NCBI GenBank assembly: GCA_040218815.1
Contig: JAVJQS010000003.1
Span: 124,001 to 188,000, forward strand
Length of the DNA stretch: 64,000 nucleotides
Reading direction: 5' to 3'
DNA from: JAVJQS01 sp040218815
GTDB lineage: Bacteria; Bacteroidota; Bacteroidia; Flavobacteriales_E; Vicingaceae
Position numbers and translations under genes: made by a program. The number at the start of each line of letters is the position of its first letter. Within the stretch, counting starts at the first letter, position 1. A model generated the notes under the pieces. It saw nothing but the letters and a program-made list of their open reading frames with translations, searched no databases and had not been told where the DNA came from. Shown here piece by piece: positions 33,224 through 41,609 of the stretch.

Positions 33224-34384
33224 ATGTCAATCATAGAAGTTTCAGATACAAAAACAACGGAAGAATTTTTAACGTTGCCTTTTAAAATCTATAAAAACGA
33301 TCCACATTGGGTGCCACACTTAAGGCAAGATATTGAAAAAGTATTTAATCCAGATAAAAATAAGTTTTTTAGACATGGAGAAGCCATCCGTTGGATATTA
33401 GTTAAAGATGGGGAAACAATAGGTCGCGTAGCAGCATTTGTAAATAAAAAGGCTAATCAAAAGCAGGCGCTCAACACTGGTGGAATTGGATTTTTTGAAT
33501 GTATTAAAGATCAAGATGCTGCATTTGAACTTTTTGATGCTGGTAAAAAGTGGCTAAAAGAACGAGAGCTTGATGCTATGGATGGACCTATTAATTTTGG
33601 TGAAAAAGACAAGTTTTGGGGATTAATTACGGAAAACTTCGAATATCCACCTTATTATAATCAAAATTATAACCCAGACTACTATGTTCCATTTTTCGAA
33701 AATTATGGCTTCAAAGTATACTATGAGCAATTTATCTATTATCGAAAAACAACAGATGAATTAATTCCATTATTGAAAGAGAAATCTGCTCGAATTAAGA
33801 AAGATAATAAGTTCACATTTGATACAATTAAGAAGAATAATCTTGAAAAATATGCAGAAGATTTCAGAACAATTTACAATCGTGCTTGGGTAAAACATGA
33901 AGGATTTGCCGGCATGGAAAAAAGACAAGCCATGACGATTATGAAAACCATTAAACCCATTTTAGATGAAGATTTAATTCACTTTGCTTATTATGACGGA
34001 ACGCCAGTTGGATTTTTTATAGCCTTGCCGGAAATCAATCAAATTTTTAAGCATGTAAATGGCAACTTAAATTGGTGGGGAAAATTAAAATTCCTTTATC
34101 ACAAATTAAAAGGTACTTGCACCACTTTTTTTGGTTTGGCATTTGGAATTGATCCAGATTTTCAAAGTAAAGGATTAGAAGGAGCTATTTTTGATGAATG
34201 CCGAGAAGTCTTGATGAAAAAAGGCAAATATGAAGATGTTGTAATCACATGGATTGGTGACTTTAATCCAAAGATGATTCATGTAATAGAGAATTTAGGA
34301 GCCAAAAAGCTACGAACCTTAGCAACATATCGCTATTTATTTGATCGAGAAGCTAAATTTGAACGCGCAAAAGTAATTCAATAG
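33224..34384 (+). CDS. GNAT-like acyltransferase family protein
   Basis: A 386-residue protein. The N-terminal MSIIEVSDTKTTEEFLTLPFKIY is followed by NDPHWVPHLRQD, a pattern of a conserved bacterial family with a GNAT-like fold. Later segments such as GFFIALPEINQI and FGIDPDFQSKGLEGAIFDEC look like the acetyl-CoA-binding beta4-alpha3 region. A role in N-acylation of an unknown substrate is inferred. The ATG at 33224 is preferred to an upstream TTG at 33179 because the -7 element lies between them. It is divergent from the SDR-aroK operon. Confidence 0.68.
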   Translation: MSIIEVSDTKTTEEFLTLPFKIYKNDPHWVPHLRQDIEKVFNPDKNKFFRHGEAIRWILVKDGETIGRVAAFVNKKANQKQALNTGGIGFFECIKDQDAAFELFDAGKKWLKERELDAMDGPINFGEKDKFWGLITENFEYPPYYNQNYNPDYYVPFFENYGFKVYYEQFIYYRKTTDELIPLLKEKSARIKKDNKFTFDTIKKNNLEKYAEDFRTIYNRAWVKHEGFAGMEKRQAMTIMKTIKPILDEDLIHFAYYDGTPVGFFIALPEINQIFKHVNGNLNWWGKLKFLYHKLKGTCTTFFGLAFGIDPDFQSKGLEGAIFDECREVLMKKGKYEDVVITWIGDFNPKMIHVIENLGAKKLRTLATYRYLFDREAKFERAKVIQ

Positions 34385-34445
34385 CTTAATTATCAGACAC
34401 TTTACCAATAAGTAAATTTTTTAATAAAAAAGGGGTTTCTCTGCT

Positions 34446-34475
34446 TTGTCAATTCAAGCAAGGCTACTATATTTG
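34446..34475 (+). promoter_or_regulatory. promoter of tRNA-Lys
   Basis: TTG at 34446-34448, a 19-nt spacer, and TATATTTG at 34468-34475 fit the Bacteroidota -33/-7 consensus well. It would give a leader of about 30 nt before the tRNA. A small CCGA/TCGG hairpin with an A-rich loop (34480-34495) lies in that leader. Confidence 0.75.
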
Positions 34476-34509
34476 CAGTCCGAAAAAAAAATCGGAAATT
34501 TTATTTCTT

Positions 34510-34582
34510 GACTTGTTAGCTCAGCTGGTAGAGCACATCCCTTTTAAGGATGGGGTCCAGGGTTCGAACCCCTGACAAGTCA
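34510..34582 (+). tRNA. tRNA-Lys(UUU)
   Basis: A complete 73-nt cloverleaf. The acceptor stem GACTTGT pairs with ACAAGTC and is followed by discriminator A. The D-arm contains AGCTCAGCTGGTAGAGC, the anticodon loop is CTTTTAA giving anticodon TTT, and the T-arm carries GGTTCGAACCCC. The 3' CCA is not encoded (CAA follows), so it relies on the CCA-adding enzyme in this window. It has a dedicated promoter and terminator. Confidence 0.97.
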
Positions 34583-34593
34583 CAAAAGCAGAA

Positions 34594-34620
34594 AAGGTAG
34601 CCTAACAGGTTGCCTTTTTT
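34594..34620 (+). terminator. terminator of tRNA-Lys
   Basis: A 9-bp stem AAGGTAGCC / GGTTGCCTT with two wobble pairs and loop TAACA is followed by a T-run (tail to 34620). It begins 12 nt after the tRNA. Confidence 0.75.
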
Positions 34621-34677
34621 GGTTTTATCATTTTTTTGGGGTGAGCAATTTATGCTGAGCGACAAAGGAATCGAAGT

Positions 34678-34694
34678 GAACCCCTAACAAGTCA
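34678..34694 (+). repeat. near copy of the tRNA-Lys 3' end
   Basis: GAACCCCTAACAAGTCA repeats tRNA positions 34566-34582 with one mismatch in 17 nt. No matching 5' tRNA half precedes it, so it is not a functional gene. It is the 3' end of a lost duplicate or an old attachment-site scar. The stretch 34621-34677 before it includes GCTGAGCGACAAAGGAATCG, a phrase resembling dispersed intergenic sequence in this phylum. Confidence 0.75.
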
Positions 34695-34702
34695 TCTTAT
34701 TT

Positions 34703-34737
34703 AAAAGTCTTCATTAAATACGAAGACTTTTTAATTT
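34703..34737 (+). terminator. second terminator-like hairpin downstream of tRNA-Lys
   Basis: A perfect 10-bp stem AAAAGTCTTC / GAAGACTTTT with a 9-nt loop (ATTAAATAC), followed by a T-rich tail, lies 8 nt after the tRNA 3'-end copy. It has the position expected for the terminator of a former second tRNA gene. Confidence 0.65.
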
Positions 34738-34776
34738 TTTTGAAGGGAATATTCTGCTTTAAAAAAATAAGTGCAA

Positions 34777-34807
34777 AAAAAATCCGAGGGCTTAACTCGG
34801 ATTTTTT
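34777..34807. terminator. terminator of the DUF4920 gene run
   Basis: A 12-bp perfect stem (AAAAAATCCGAG / CTCGGATTTTTT) with loop GGCTTAA. On the minus strand it ends the symporter-AsmA-OmpA-DUF4920 run, 22 nt past the last stop; its T-tracts on both strands allow bidirectional use. Confidence 0.85.
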
Positions 34808-34829
34808 ATTAAAGAAAATTCTTTAAATC

Positions 34830-35369
34830 CTACTTTATGATAACTCCTTCTGCAATAAAAGTGGTATTTATTTCCGGTGAAGTAATTGCCGCAATTTCCT
34901 CCTCGCTACTTCCACCATCTTCAGCATAGTGTTTTAAATCTTCAACTGAAGTGGTATCTCTAAATGCTTTACCTGCTAAAACAACTTCTTTATCAACGAT
35001 ATCTTTTGGAACAAAGAAACCGTAATCTTTAAAAGTAACCCGCATTAGGTCTCCACTAGCCAAATCAATTTTCATCCAACATCCCTTTTTAACACAAACT
35101 TCTTTTGCTGTAGATATAATTTTCACGTCAAGCGTGTCATCTGTTTTTGAAATTAATTGATCAAATTCCTCCATTGAAATAACTCCTTCTTCATCAATCA
35201 CTTTACCGAAATGGCCCTCAGGTACTTCTTGGTTTTCAGCAATTGCATCATCTGCAATATTATTTTCTATTATCTCAGCATTTTCTTCAGAATTCATTTC
35301 TTTATCTGATGATGATCCACAAGCAATTAAAGTTATTGCTATTCCAATTAATAAGGTATTTACTTTCAT
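34830..35369 (-). CDS. DUF4920 lipoprotein
   Basis: A 179-residue lipoprotein with signal MKVNTLLIGIAITLIAC (lipobox LIAC, Cys17), an acidic linker (about 25-50) and a DUF4920 beta-rich domain. The domain has the CVKKGCWMKIDL segment near 92-103, in which two cysteines and a methionine suggest metal or redox chemistry, as in related proteins. The function is unknown. It begins 41 nt after the OmpA/PD40 gene and ends at a strong hairpin. Confidence 0.8.
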   Translation of the reverse strand: MKVNTLLIGIAITLIACGSSSDKEMNSEENAEIIENNIADDAIAENQEVPEGHFGKVIDEEGVISMEEFDQLISKTDDTLDVKIISTAKEVCVKKGCWMKIDLASGDLMRVTFKDYGFFVPKDIVDKEVVLAGKAFRDTTSVEDLKHYAEDGGSSEEEIAAITSPEINTTFIAEGVIIK

Positions 35370-35410
35370 AGTTCTATTTTTTAATAAAGTGCAAAATAAA
35401 TGAAAAGCTT

Positions 35411-37417
35411 TTACTTAGAAAGGATTACAAATTCAGTTCGTCGATTTTTTGCTCTTCCTTCCTCGGTCTTATTTGTTGCAACAGGTTTCGACTCCCCAAA
35501 ACCCTTAAACTCCAATCGATTTGGAGCTATTCCTTCTAAAATTAGGTAATTATTTACCGCCTGAGCTCGATTTGTTGAAAGCGTTAAGTTCTTCTTCGGA
35601 TCTCCTACATTATCTGTATGCCCTTGGATAGAAACAGTTACCATTGGGTTCTCTTCAAGAAAAGCAATGAACTCATTCAGAATATTCATTACTTGATCGC
35701 TTAATTCGTAAGAGTCTGTATCAAAATTGATGTTGTTTATTTGATAAGTTTCCCCAGTTTCAATCGGGTTGAATTCCATTGGGGCCATTCTTCTTGGTTT
35801 TCCGACAATATCTTTGTCTGAACTAATGTATTGACTAGTAAAAGCATAGCCGTTTTTTTTTGCCATCATAATCACATCTTCTGATTCAGATGCAGCAACT
35901 ACTGCCACATACTCTCCACTTTCTTCATCTACTACTCCTTCAACCACTTGATTGGTTGTCATGTTTTTCAATTCAATTGTCATGCCTTTTGCTGCATCTG
36001 GATCTTTGCTTTCTACAGTTCCTTTTACAAAAACCACCTCTTCAGGCTTAGCAAAAACAGGTAAGTCAAAGCTGTAAATATCTAAGCCTTCCTTGCTTAA
36101 ATTAGATGAAAAATAACCATAACTCCCATCAGTACTCACCATAAACCCGTGTTCATCTTCTTCAGTATTAATAGGAACTCCGATATTTGTTGGTGTTTCA
36201 AATTTTCCAAACTGATTGATTTTAGTAAAGAAAATATCTTGACCTCCAACTCCAGGATGACCATCTGAAGAAAAATAAAGTGTATAACTATCAGAGTGCA
36301 TGAATGGAGACTTTTCATTCCCTTTAGTATTAACTGTTGGACCTAAATTAATTGGAGGTCCCCAAGAGCCATTCGCTTGTCGTTCAGTTTTATAAATATC
36401 CATCCCACCATAATTATCTTCTCCTCGGGCACTTGAAAAATAAAGTGTTTTATTATCGGCAGAAATAGAAGGTTGTCCTTCCCAAGTACCCCTTCCATTA
36501 ATTTGACTCCCAATACTTTTTAGATCACCCCAATGTCCATTTTGAAATTCAGAGTAATAAATATCTCCGTTAGAAAACAGTTGACCGCGGGTCGGAACCT
36601 GTTCTACGATAGTAATAAATAATAATTTATTATTTACTGAAATACTGCTCCCTCCTTGATAGCTTCCCTTATTAAAGGGAGGCGGCAATGGAATTCCGCC
36701 CGAATAGCTTCCATCATATTCTTTTCTACTCTGTACAAAAAGCTCTTTTTCTTGCTTACCATAAACGCTTTTAGAGTCAACCATTACCTTTCGAGTGAAG
36801 AACAAAAATTGATTATCGGGGGATAGCATAGGAAGGTACTCATCATCTGAAGTCGACGCGCCTGCAACTTTAACTGGATTAAATGGAACTGGGTTGTCAA
36901 ATATTTCTCTGTACTGATCTATGCGTTGCTTCAATACTTTAGCTTCTTCAAGGTCATTGCCTTTTTGTTCTTTTGCATTAGAAACGTATTCATTCAACAA
37001 CTCTCCAGCATTAATATAATCTTGCTCATTATAAAAATATTTAGCCAACCAATAAGTTGCTTCATAATTTCTATAGGCAGGACAAGCTGTCCGTGTTTTT
37101 TGGTAATAGGACTTTGTGCGGTTTATATTTTGAATGTTTGAGGGGTCCTTTTTGCTATTTAAGTAGGCTAAAACAGAAAGGGCTTCTACATAACTCTCAT
37201 CTTCATTAACTGCATCAATCAAAAGTTTATAAGACTCTTCCCCTCTAAAGGAGTATTGCTTCGCCTTTTCAAAGTATTTTTCTGCTTTTTTGGAAGGCTT
37301 TTTACATCCCCAGTCAGTTTGGGCATATAGCTGAGTAAAACTTGAACTTACAAAAATTAGAAACAACAGTTTAATGCTAGTTAATCTGCGCTTTTGCCTT
37401 GAAATCATAGAGAACAA
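35411..37417 (-). CDS. OmpA-family protein with TPR, PD40 propeller and carboxypeptidase-like domains
   Basis: A 668-residue exported protein. Signal peptide (about 1-32, cleavage after YAQ), helical TPR-like region (about 35-150), a WD40-like PD40 propeller (about 175-445, units such as YLPMLSPDNQFLFFTRK, QPSISADNKTLYFSSARG and HSDSYTLYFSSDGHPG), a carboxypeptidase-regulatory-like domain (about 455-535) and an OmpA C-terminal domain (about 555-668) with the peptidoglycan-binding GHTDNVGDPKKN and NRRTEFVI. This domain order is that described for the type IX secretion component PorE, but many OmpA paralogues share it. No lipobox is seen. It probably links outer membrane and peptidoglycan. Confidence 0.8.
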   Translation of the reverse strand: MFSMISRQKRRLTSIKLLFLIFVSSSFTQLYAQTDWGCKKPSKKAEKYFEKAKQYSFRGEESYKLLIDAVNEDESYVEALSVLAYLNSKKDPSNIQNINRTKSYYQKTRTACPAYRNYEATYWLAKYFYNEQDYINAGELLNEYVSNAKEQKGNDLEEAKVLKQRIDQYREIFDNPVPFNPVKVAGASTSDDEYLPMLSPDNQFLFFTRKVMVDSKSVYGKQEKELFVQSRKEYDGSYSGGIPLPPPFNKGSYQGGSSISVNNKLLFITIVEQVPTRGQLFSNGDIYYSEFQNGHWGDLKSIGSQINGRGTWEGQPSISADNKTLYFSSARGEDNYGGMDIYKTERQANGSWGPPINLGPTVNTKGNEKSPFMHSDSYTLYFSSDGHPGVGGQDIFFTKINQFGKFETPTNIGVPINTEEDEHGFMVSTDGSYGYFSSNLSKEGLDIYSFDLPVFAKPEEVVFVKGTVESKDPDAAKGMTIELKNMTTNQVVEGVVDEESGEYVAVVAASESEDVIMMAKKNGYAFTSQYISSDKDIVGKPRRMAPMEFNPIETGETYQINNINFDTDSYELSDQVMNILNEFIAFLEENPMVTVSIQGHTDNVGDPKKNLTLSTNRAQAVNNYLILEGIAPNRLEFKGFGESKPVATNKTEEGRAKNRRTEFVILSK

Positions 37418-37448
37418 TAATAAATCACAAATAAACTCAATTCAAGTG

Positions 37449-40148
37449 TTAATCAAAAAGTCCTTTTAACTTTTTCTTCGCTTCTTCTGCAGCCTTCTTT
37501 TTAGCCTTTTCAGCTTCTTCTTCAGCTCTTTTCTTTTGCTTTTCTAATTCGTCCTTCGCTTTTTGTTCTGCCTCTTTTTTCTTCTTCTCTAGTTCTTGTT
37601 TTTGCTTTTCAATTTCTTTTTTGGCTTGCTCTTCCAATTCTTTCTTCTTCTTGTCCAACTCATCCTTCACTTTATCTTTAATAGCATTTGTTGCATTGCT
37701 TTTAGTTTTAGAAAAGTCTGTGGTTATTTTGGGGTCACTAGCAGGACCTTTTAGCCCTACATCGATGTTAATGACTTCAGCTAAATCTAGATTCACACCC
37801 TTTGAGCTTGCCTGAGCTAATAGACCATCTACTGCCTTATTGGCTGAACTTCCAAACTCTTTTCTTGGTATGGCAAAGCTAAATACGTAATCTATGGTTT
37901 GGTCAAAAGAATTACTTCCTGCAATAGTAACTTTTGTTTCACCAATTTTATTGGTAAAAGGATCAACGTATACTTTTCCGTCAGCTATACTAAAAGTAAT
38001 ATTCACATCATTTAATTCCATTGGATCTAGTTGATCGTATTTGATGAGCTTTGCAACTTTTTGTAAAGGCTTATAGCCTTCCAAACGAATATTTTGAGTT
38101 CTTAAACTTCCTTTGCCGTTAATACTATTCATAACGGGCTCCATTTGTTGATCTAAGTCACCTTTAACAGTAAGCATAGTAGAATAAGACCCTTTTCCAT
38201 TTTTAGCAATTGGCGCTAGTTGCTCCACTGTGTTAAAAGTTTCCATGGTTTGCTCTAAATCAAAATCATCGATATCCATGTCAAAATTATAAGTGGGCTT
38301 TAAAGAGTCTGTAGTTTCATAATATCCATTCATTGCTAATTCACCACCAATTAGTTTCATGTTCGTATTTTGCATTGAAATCTTTTCATCCTTCACTGCA
38401 ATCTCTCCTGTAATGTCAGCAATTTCAATGTTATCGTAGATCAGTTTTTTAATGTTTGCTGTTGTTGTAAAATCAATGTATTTTGGAACTAATACAGTTT
38501 CCATAGGAGCTTCACTAGAAGTTGAATCTGCAGCTTCTTCAGTTTCTGACTCTTCAGCTTCAGGGTCAATACCAGCTAGTTCATTGATATCAAGAAGAGT
38601 TGACTGAACAGTTAATTTCCCTCTTAGTGTTTGATTATCTTTTAATGCATAACCAACAAAATTCTCTAAGCGCCCTTGTGCAGCAAGATCACTTTTTCCC
38701 AACTTCATATTCATTTCACTTAACTCAGCATAACGAGGGGTAAAACTCAAGTTGGCTTTGATTACATCAACAGGATAATCCAAAGAGTCGGAGGCGTAGT
38801 GAATTCCATCTGCCAAGATAGAGCCTTCAGCTTTAAATTCCTCAAAACGTTCCTGCTCTAAAGTAGATAAATTTCCTTCTAGGGAAACATCAGCAGTAAA
38901 TGTTCCTGTTAGTTCATCTCCTTTATCCAAGGGGATAATGTCTTTTAAATTATCAAGAATTAGTTTACCCTTCATTCCTGCCTTAATAAATGGGTCTGAA
39001 ATGGGCGTAGCCAAATAAAAATTTAAGTCAAATGGATTATCTGCCATTTGCAAGTGAAATATTGGTACATCAACTATTGTATTATTTAAGTCGCCATCCT
39101 TGCTTTCAACGTTGGCTTTAATTTGAATATCAGTCACCGATTTTGGAAGATCAGGATATTGAAACATTCCATTTTCTACCTGCATGTTTAAACCAAATGC
39201 CGGATAAATAGAATCCAAGTAAGTACCCTTAGCATAACCATTTAAGGCTAAGGTTCCAGCTGTTTTTACCCCTTCTAAGTCACTTGCAAAAGCAGCTGGG
39301 ATAAGTGATAAGATCTCTTTAAAATCGGTTTCTTTTGCCTCAAACGTAAGGTCCATATCAATGGGATCATTTGGCATTGCTAACCATCCGTCGAACCCTA
39401 AAGGCAATTCATTGATGAGCAATACATTTTCATCAAAAGTGAATTTCATCTCTTCTAAATTCATTTGAACAATTGCATCCAAAAGCACCTTAACATTGTT
39501 CATGTAGGTAATACCATCATAATCTATATTGAGTTGTGCGATAGAAACTTTAGTAGTAAGATTTGTAATATTTTCAGTCATATCTCCTGACAAATCAAGG
39601 TTTAAGTCGGCTATATTCATATGAACTGGTAAGGTGGCATCGTCGTAAACAATTTTGGCCTTCTTTATTTCTACTTGTTTCAAAGCCAGTTTAAAGTTGC
39701 TTTCTTCTGCGGATTCCTCTTCAACTTTTGGCTCCTCTGTAGCTGAGGAATCTTCTACCACAATCATGTAATTTGCCTTTCCATCTGCGAGCACTTTAGC
39801 GTGAATACTTGGCTCATCCAATAGGGTTTTATTTACCTGAATGCTTTCACCGTTAATAACCGACATAACATCTACAGTTAAACTTAATTGCTTGAACTTT
39901 GCTAATTCAATTCCTTCAAACTCATCAATTCCAGTTACCGATACGTCTTTTATAGAAAAATAGAAGTTCGGAAAACTGTGTAGCAGACTTAAATCAAATT
40001 CGCCAAAGTCAACTTTTGCCGTTACTGCTTTATTCGTTTCCGTTTTCACCAATTTTACAATATCATCTTTAAAAATCATTGGTAACACCAATAGCGCTAT
40101 AAAAATCAAGACAACGAAGCCACCCAATACTTTTAATAACTTTTTCAT
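37449..40148 (-). CDS. AsmA-like inner-membrane protein with charged helical tail
   Basis: An 899-residue protein of the AsmA/bridge-like family. It has an N-terminal anchor (about 5-27), then MIFKDDIVKLVKTETNKAV and a long beta-rich body with AsmA-type repeats (for example LSLLHSFPNFYFSIKDVSV near 55-73 and a conserved C-terminal core with NGKGSLRTQNIRLEGY). Residues about 815-899 form a single long helix of alternating Lys and Glu/Ala, unusual for the family. AsmA relatives are implicated in lipid transport between membranes. It follows the symporter by 20 nt and precedes the OmpA gene by 31 nt. Confidence 0.82.
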   Translation of the reverse strand: MKKLLKVLGGFVVLIFIALLVLPMIFKDDIVKLVKTETNKAVTAKVDFGEFDLSLLHSFPNFYFSIKDVSVTGIDEFEGIELAKFKQLSLTVDVMSVINGESIQVNKTLLDEPSIHAKVLADGKANYMIVVEDSSATEEPKVEEESAEESNFKLALKQVEIKKAKIVYDDATLPVHMNIADLNLDLSGDMTENITNLTTKVSIAQLNIDYDGITYMNNVKVLLDAIVQMNLEEMKFTFDENVLLINELPLGFDGWLAMPNDPIDMDLTFEAKETDFKEILSLIPAAFASDLEGVKTAGTLALNGYAKGTYLDSIYPAFGLNMQVENGMFQYPDLPKSVTDIQIKANVESKDGDLNNTIVDVPIFHLQMADNPFDLNFYLATPISDPFIKAGMKGKLILDNLKDIIPLDKGDELTGTFTADVSLEGNLSTLEQERFEEFKAEGSILADGIHYASDSLDYPVDVIKANLSFTPRYAELSEMNMKLGKSDLAAQGRLENFVGYALKDNQTLRGKLTVQSTLLDINELAGIDPEAEESETEEAADSTSSEAPMETVLVPKYIDFTTTANIKKLIYDNIEIADITGEIAVKDEKISMQNTNMKLIGGELAMNGYYETTDSLKPTYNFDMDIDDFDLEQTMETFNTVEQLAPIAKNGKGSYSTMLTVKGDLDQQMEPVMNSINGKGSLRTQNIRLEGYKPLQKVAKLIKYDQLDPMELNDVNITFSIADGKVYVDPFTNKIGETKVTIAGSNSFDQTIDYVFSFAIPRKEFGSSANKAVDGLLAQASSKGVNLDLAEVINIDVGLKGPASDPKITTDFSKTKSNATNAIKDKVKDELDKKKKELEEQAKKEIEKQKQELEKKKKEAEQKAKDELEKQKKRAEEEAEKAKKKAAEEAKKKLKGLFD

Positions 40149-40168
40149 ACTTTATATTTTTAACTAAT

Positions 40169-41470
40169 TTATCGTTCTACAGGACTCAAGGTCAATTCAT
40201 TTTCAGTTTTCGCAACTATAGTTGCCACTGTCGCATCACCAGTAACATTTACGACTGTTCGGCACATATCTAATGGACGATCAACGGCGAAAATAAGACT
40301 GATTCCCTCCAAAGGTACACCTACAGCGCCTAAAACAATCGCCAACATAATAATACCCGCTCCTGGCACTGCAGCTGAGCCGATAGATGCTAATGTTGCA
40401 GTTAATACAATCGTCAACTGAGCAGATAGATCTAAATCCATGCCATAAACTTGAGCAATAAAAACTGCAGCAATAGCTTGATAACAACTGGTGCCATCCA
40501 TATTGATGGTAGCGCCCAAAGGGAGAACAAAAGAGGCTACTTTATTTGAAACTCCCAACTTTTCTTCACATCGCTCCATGGTCAATGGCAGTGTAGCTGC
40601 TGATGAGCTCGTTGAAAATGCCAACAGCTGTGCAGGTGCTATTCCTTTGAAAAATGTTCTATAAGAATAGCCAGCCAAAAACTTAAGTGCCAGAGGGTAA
40701 ACTAAAAATACCATAATGGCTAAACCAATTAGCACAGTGATTGAATAAACACCCAATCCAGTTAAAATTTCTACAGCTGCTGATGGATCTTCACCTGCTA
40801 ATTCTACCATTATATTTCCCAATAGGGCAAATACACCAATTGGTGCGAAATACATGATGATGTCAACCATCTTTAAGATGACTTCATTGGCTCCATCAAA
40901 GAAGTTTTTAATGCCTTCCACTTTTGCCGGGTTTGGAACAATGATTAAAGCAATACCAAATAGCAATGCAAAGAAGATTACTTGCAGCATATTACTATTA
41001 TCGGCTGATGAATAGAAAATATTGCTTGGAACCATGTCCACCAAAAACTGGAGTGGGCCACTTTCTTGCTGCATCTTAGCACTCTGCTCTGTAGATTTTA
41101 CTTTAGCTTCATTTTGAATTACCATTTCAGCACGAATTTCCTCGGAGAATGTTTTACCAGGTTGTATCACATTTACTGCAACTAAACCTATGGTAACTGC
41201 AATAACCGTAGTAATAATGTAAATCCCGATGGTTTTACCACCCATGGAAGAGAGTTGGGAAATATCTTTTAAGCCAGAAATACCATTAATTAGTGATATT
41301 AAAACCAAGGGCACGGCAATCATCTTCAGCATATTGATGAATATCGTTCCCCAGGGTGCTATCCAATCTGCCGTAAAGTCTTGCCAACCAGCATTAGCGG
41401 CTAAAAGTCCATAAAGCAGTCCCAAAACAAGTCCTATAATTATTTGCCAATGCAGTGCTAGTTTCTTCAT
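40169..41470 (-). CDS. dicarboxylate/amino acid:cation symporter (DAACS)
   Basis: A 433-residue secondary transporter related to GltP/DctA. Eight hydrophobic segments, the serine-rich LAFSTSSSAATLPLTMERC motif (re-entrant loop HP1) and the cation/substrate-binding GATINMDGTSCYQA motif are visible. It would import glutamate, aspartate or C4-dicarboxylates with Na+ or H+. The presence of many small residues at C-terminal GSAAVPGAG (HP2) supports the assignment. It is the first gene of a minus-strand run ending with the DUF4920 gene. Confidence 0.9.
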   Translation of the reverse strand: MKKLALHWQIIIGLVLGLLYGLLAANAGWQDFTADWIAPWGTIFINMLKMIAVPLVLISLINGISGLKDISQLSSMGGKTIGIYIITTVIAVTIGLVAVNVIQPGKTFSEEIRAEMVIQNEAKVKSTEQSAKMQQESGPLQFLVDMVPSNIFYSSADNSNMLQVIFFALLFGIALIIVPNPAKVEGIKNFFDGANEVILKMVDIIMYFAPIGVFALLGNIMVELAGEDPSAAVEILTGLGVYSITVLIGLAIMVFLVYPLALKFLAGYSYRTFFKGIAPAQLLAFSTSSSAATLPLTMERCEEKLGVSNKVASFVLPLGATINMDGTSCYQAIAAVFIAQVYGMDLDLSAQLTIVLTATLASIGSAAVPGAGIIMLAIVLGAVGVPLEGISLIFAVDRPLDMCRTVVNVTGDATVATIVAKTENELTLSPVER

Positions 41471-41609
41471 AAATAAATATTCATTGCTTTTTATAGTGGA
41501 ATCAAAAATCGGAAATAATTATGGGTATTTGGCGAAGCTTAGCAATTCATTTGGACGATTAAACTAACCCAAATGGACAGTAAGAATATCAATAATTGTC
41601 CTTGGTCAA

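Noticed and set aside
33169..33234. Longer SDR reading frame starting at 33234
   Set aside because: It would cover the start codon and promoter of the divergent gene and adds a basic stretch not typical of SDRs.
34621..34700. A second tRNA gene
   Set aside because: Only the 3' 17 nt match; there is no acceptor 5' half, D-arm or anticodon arm before it.
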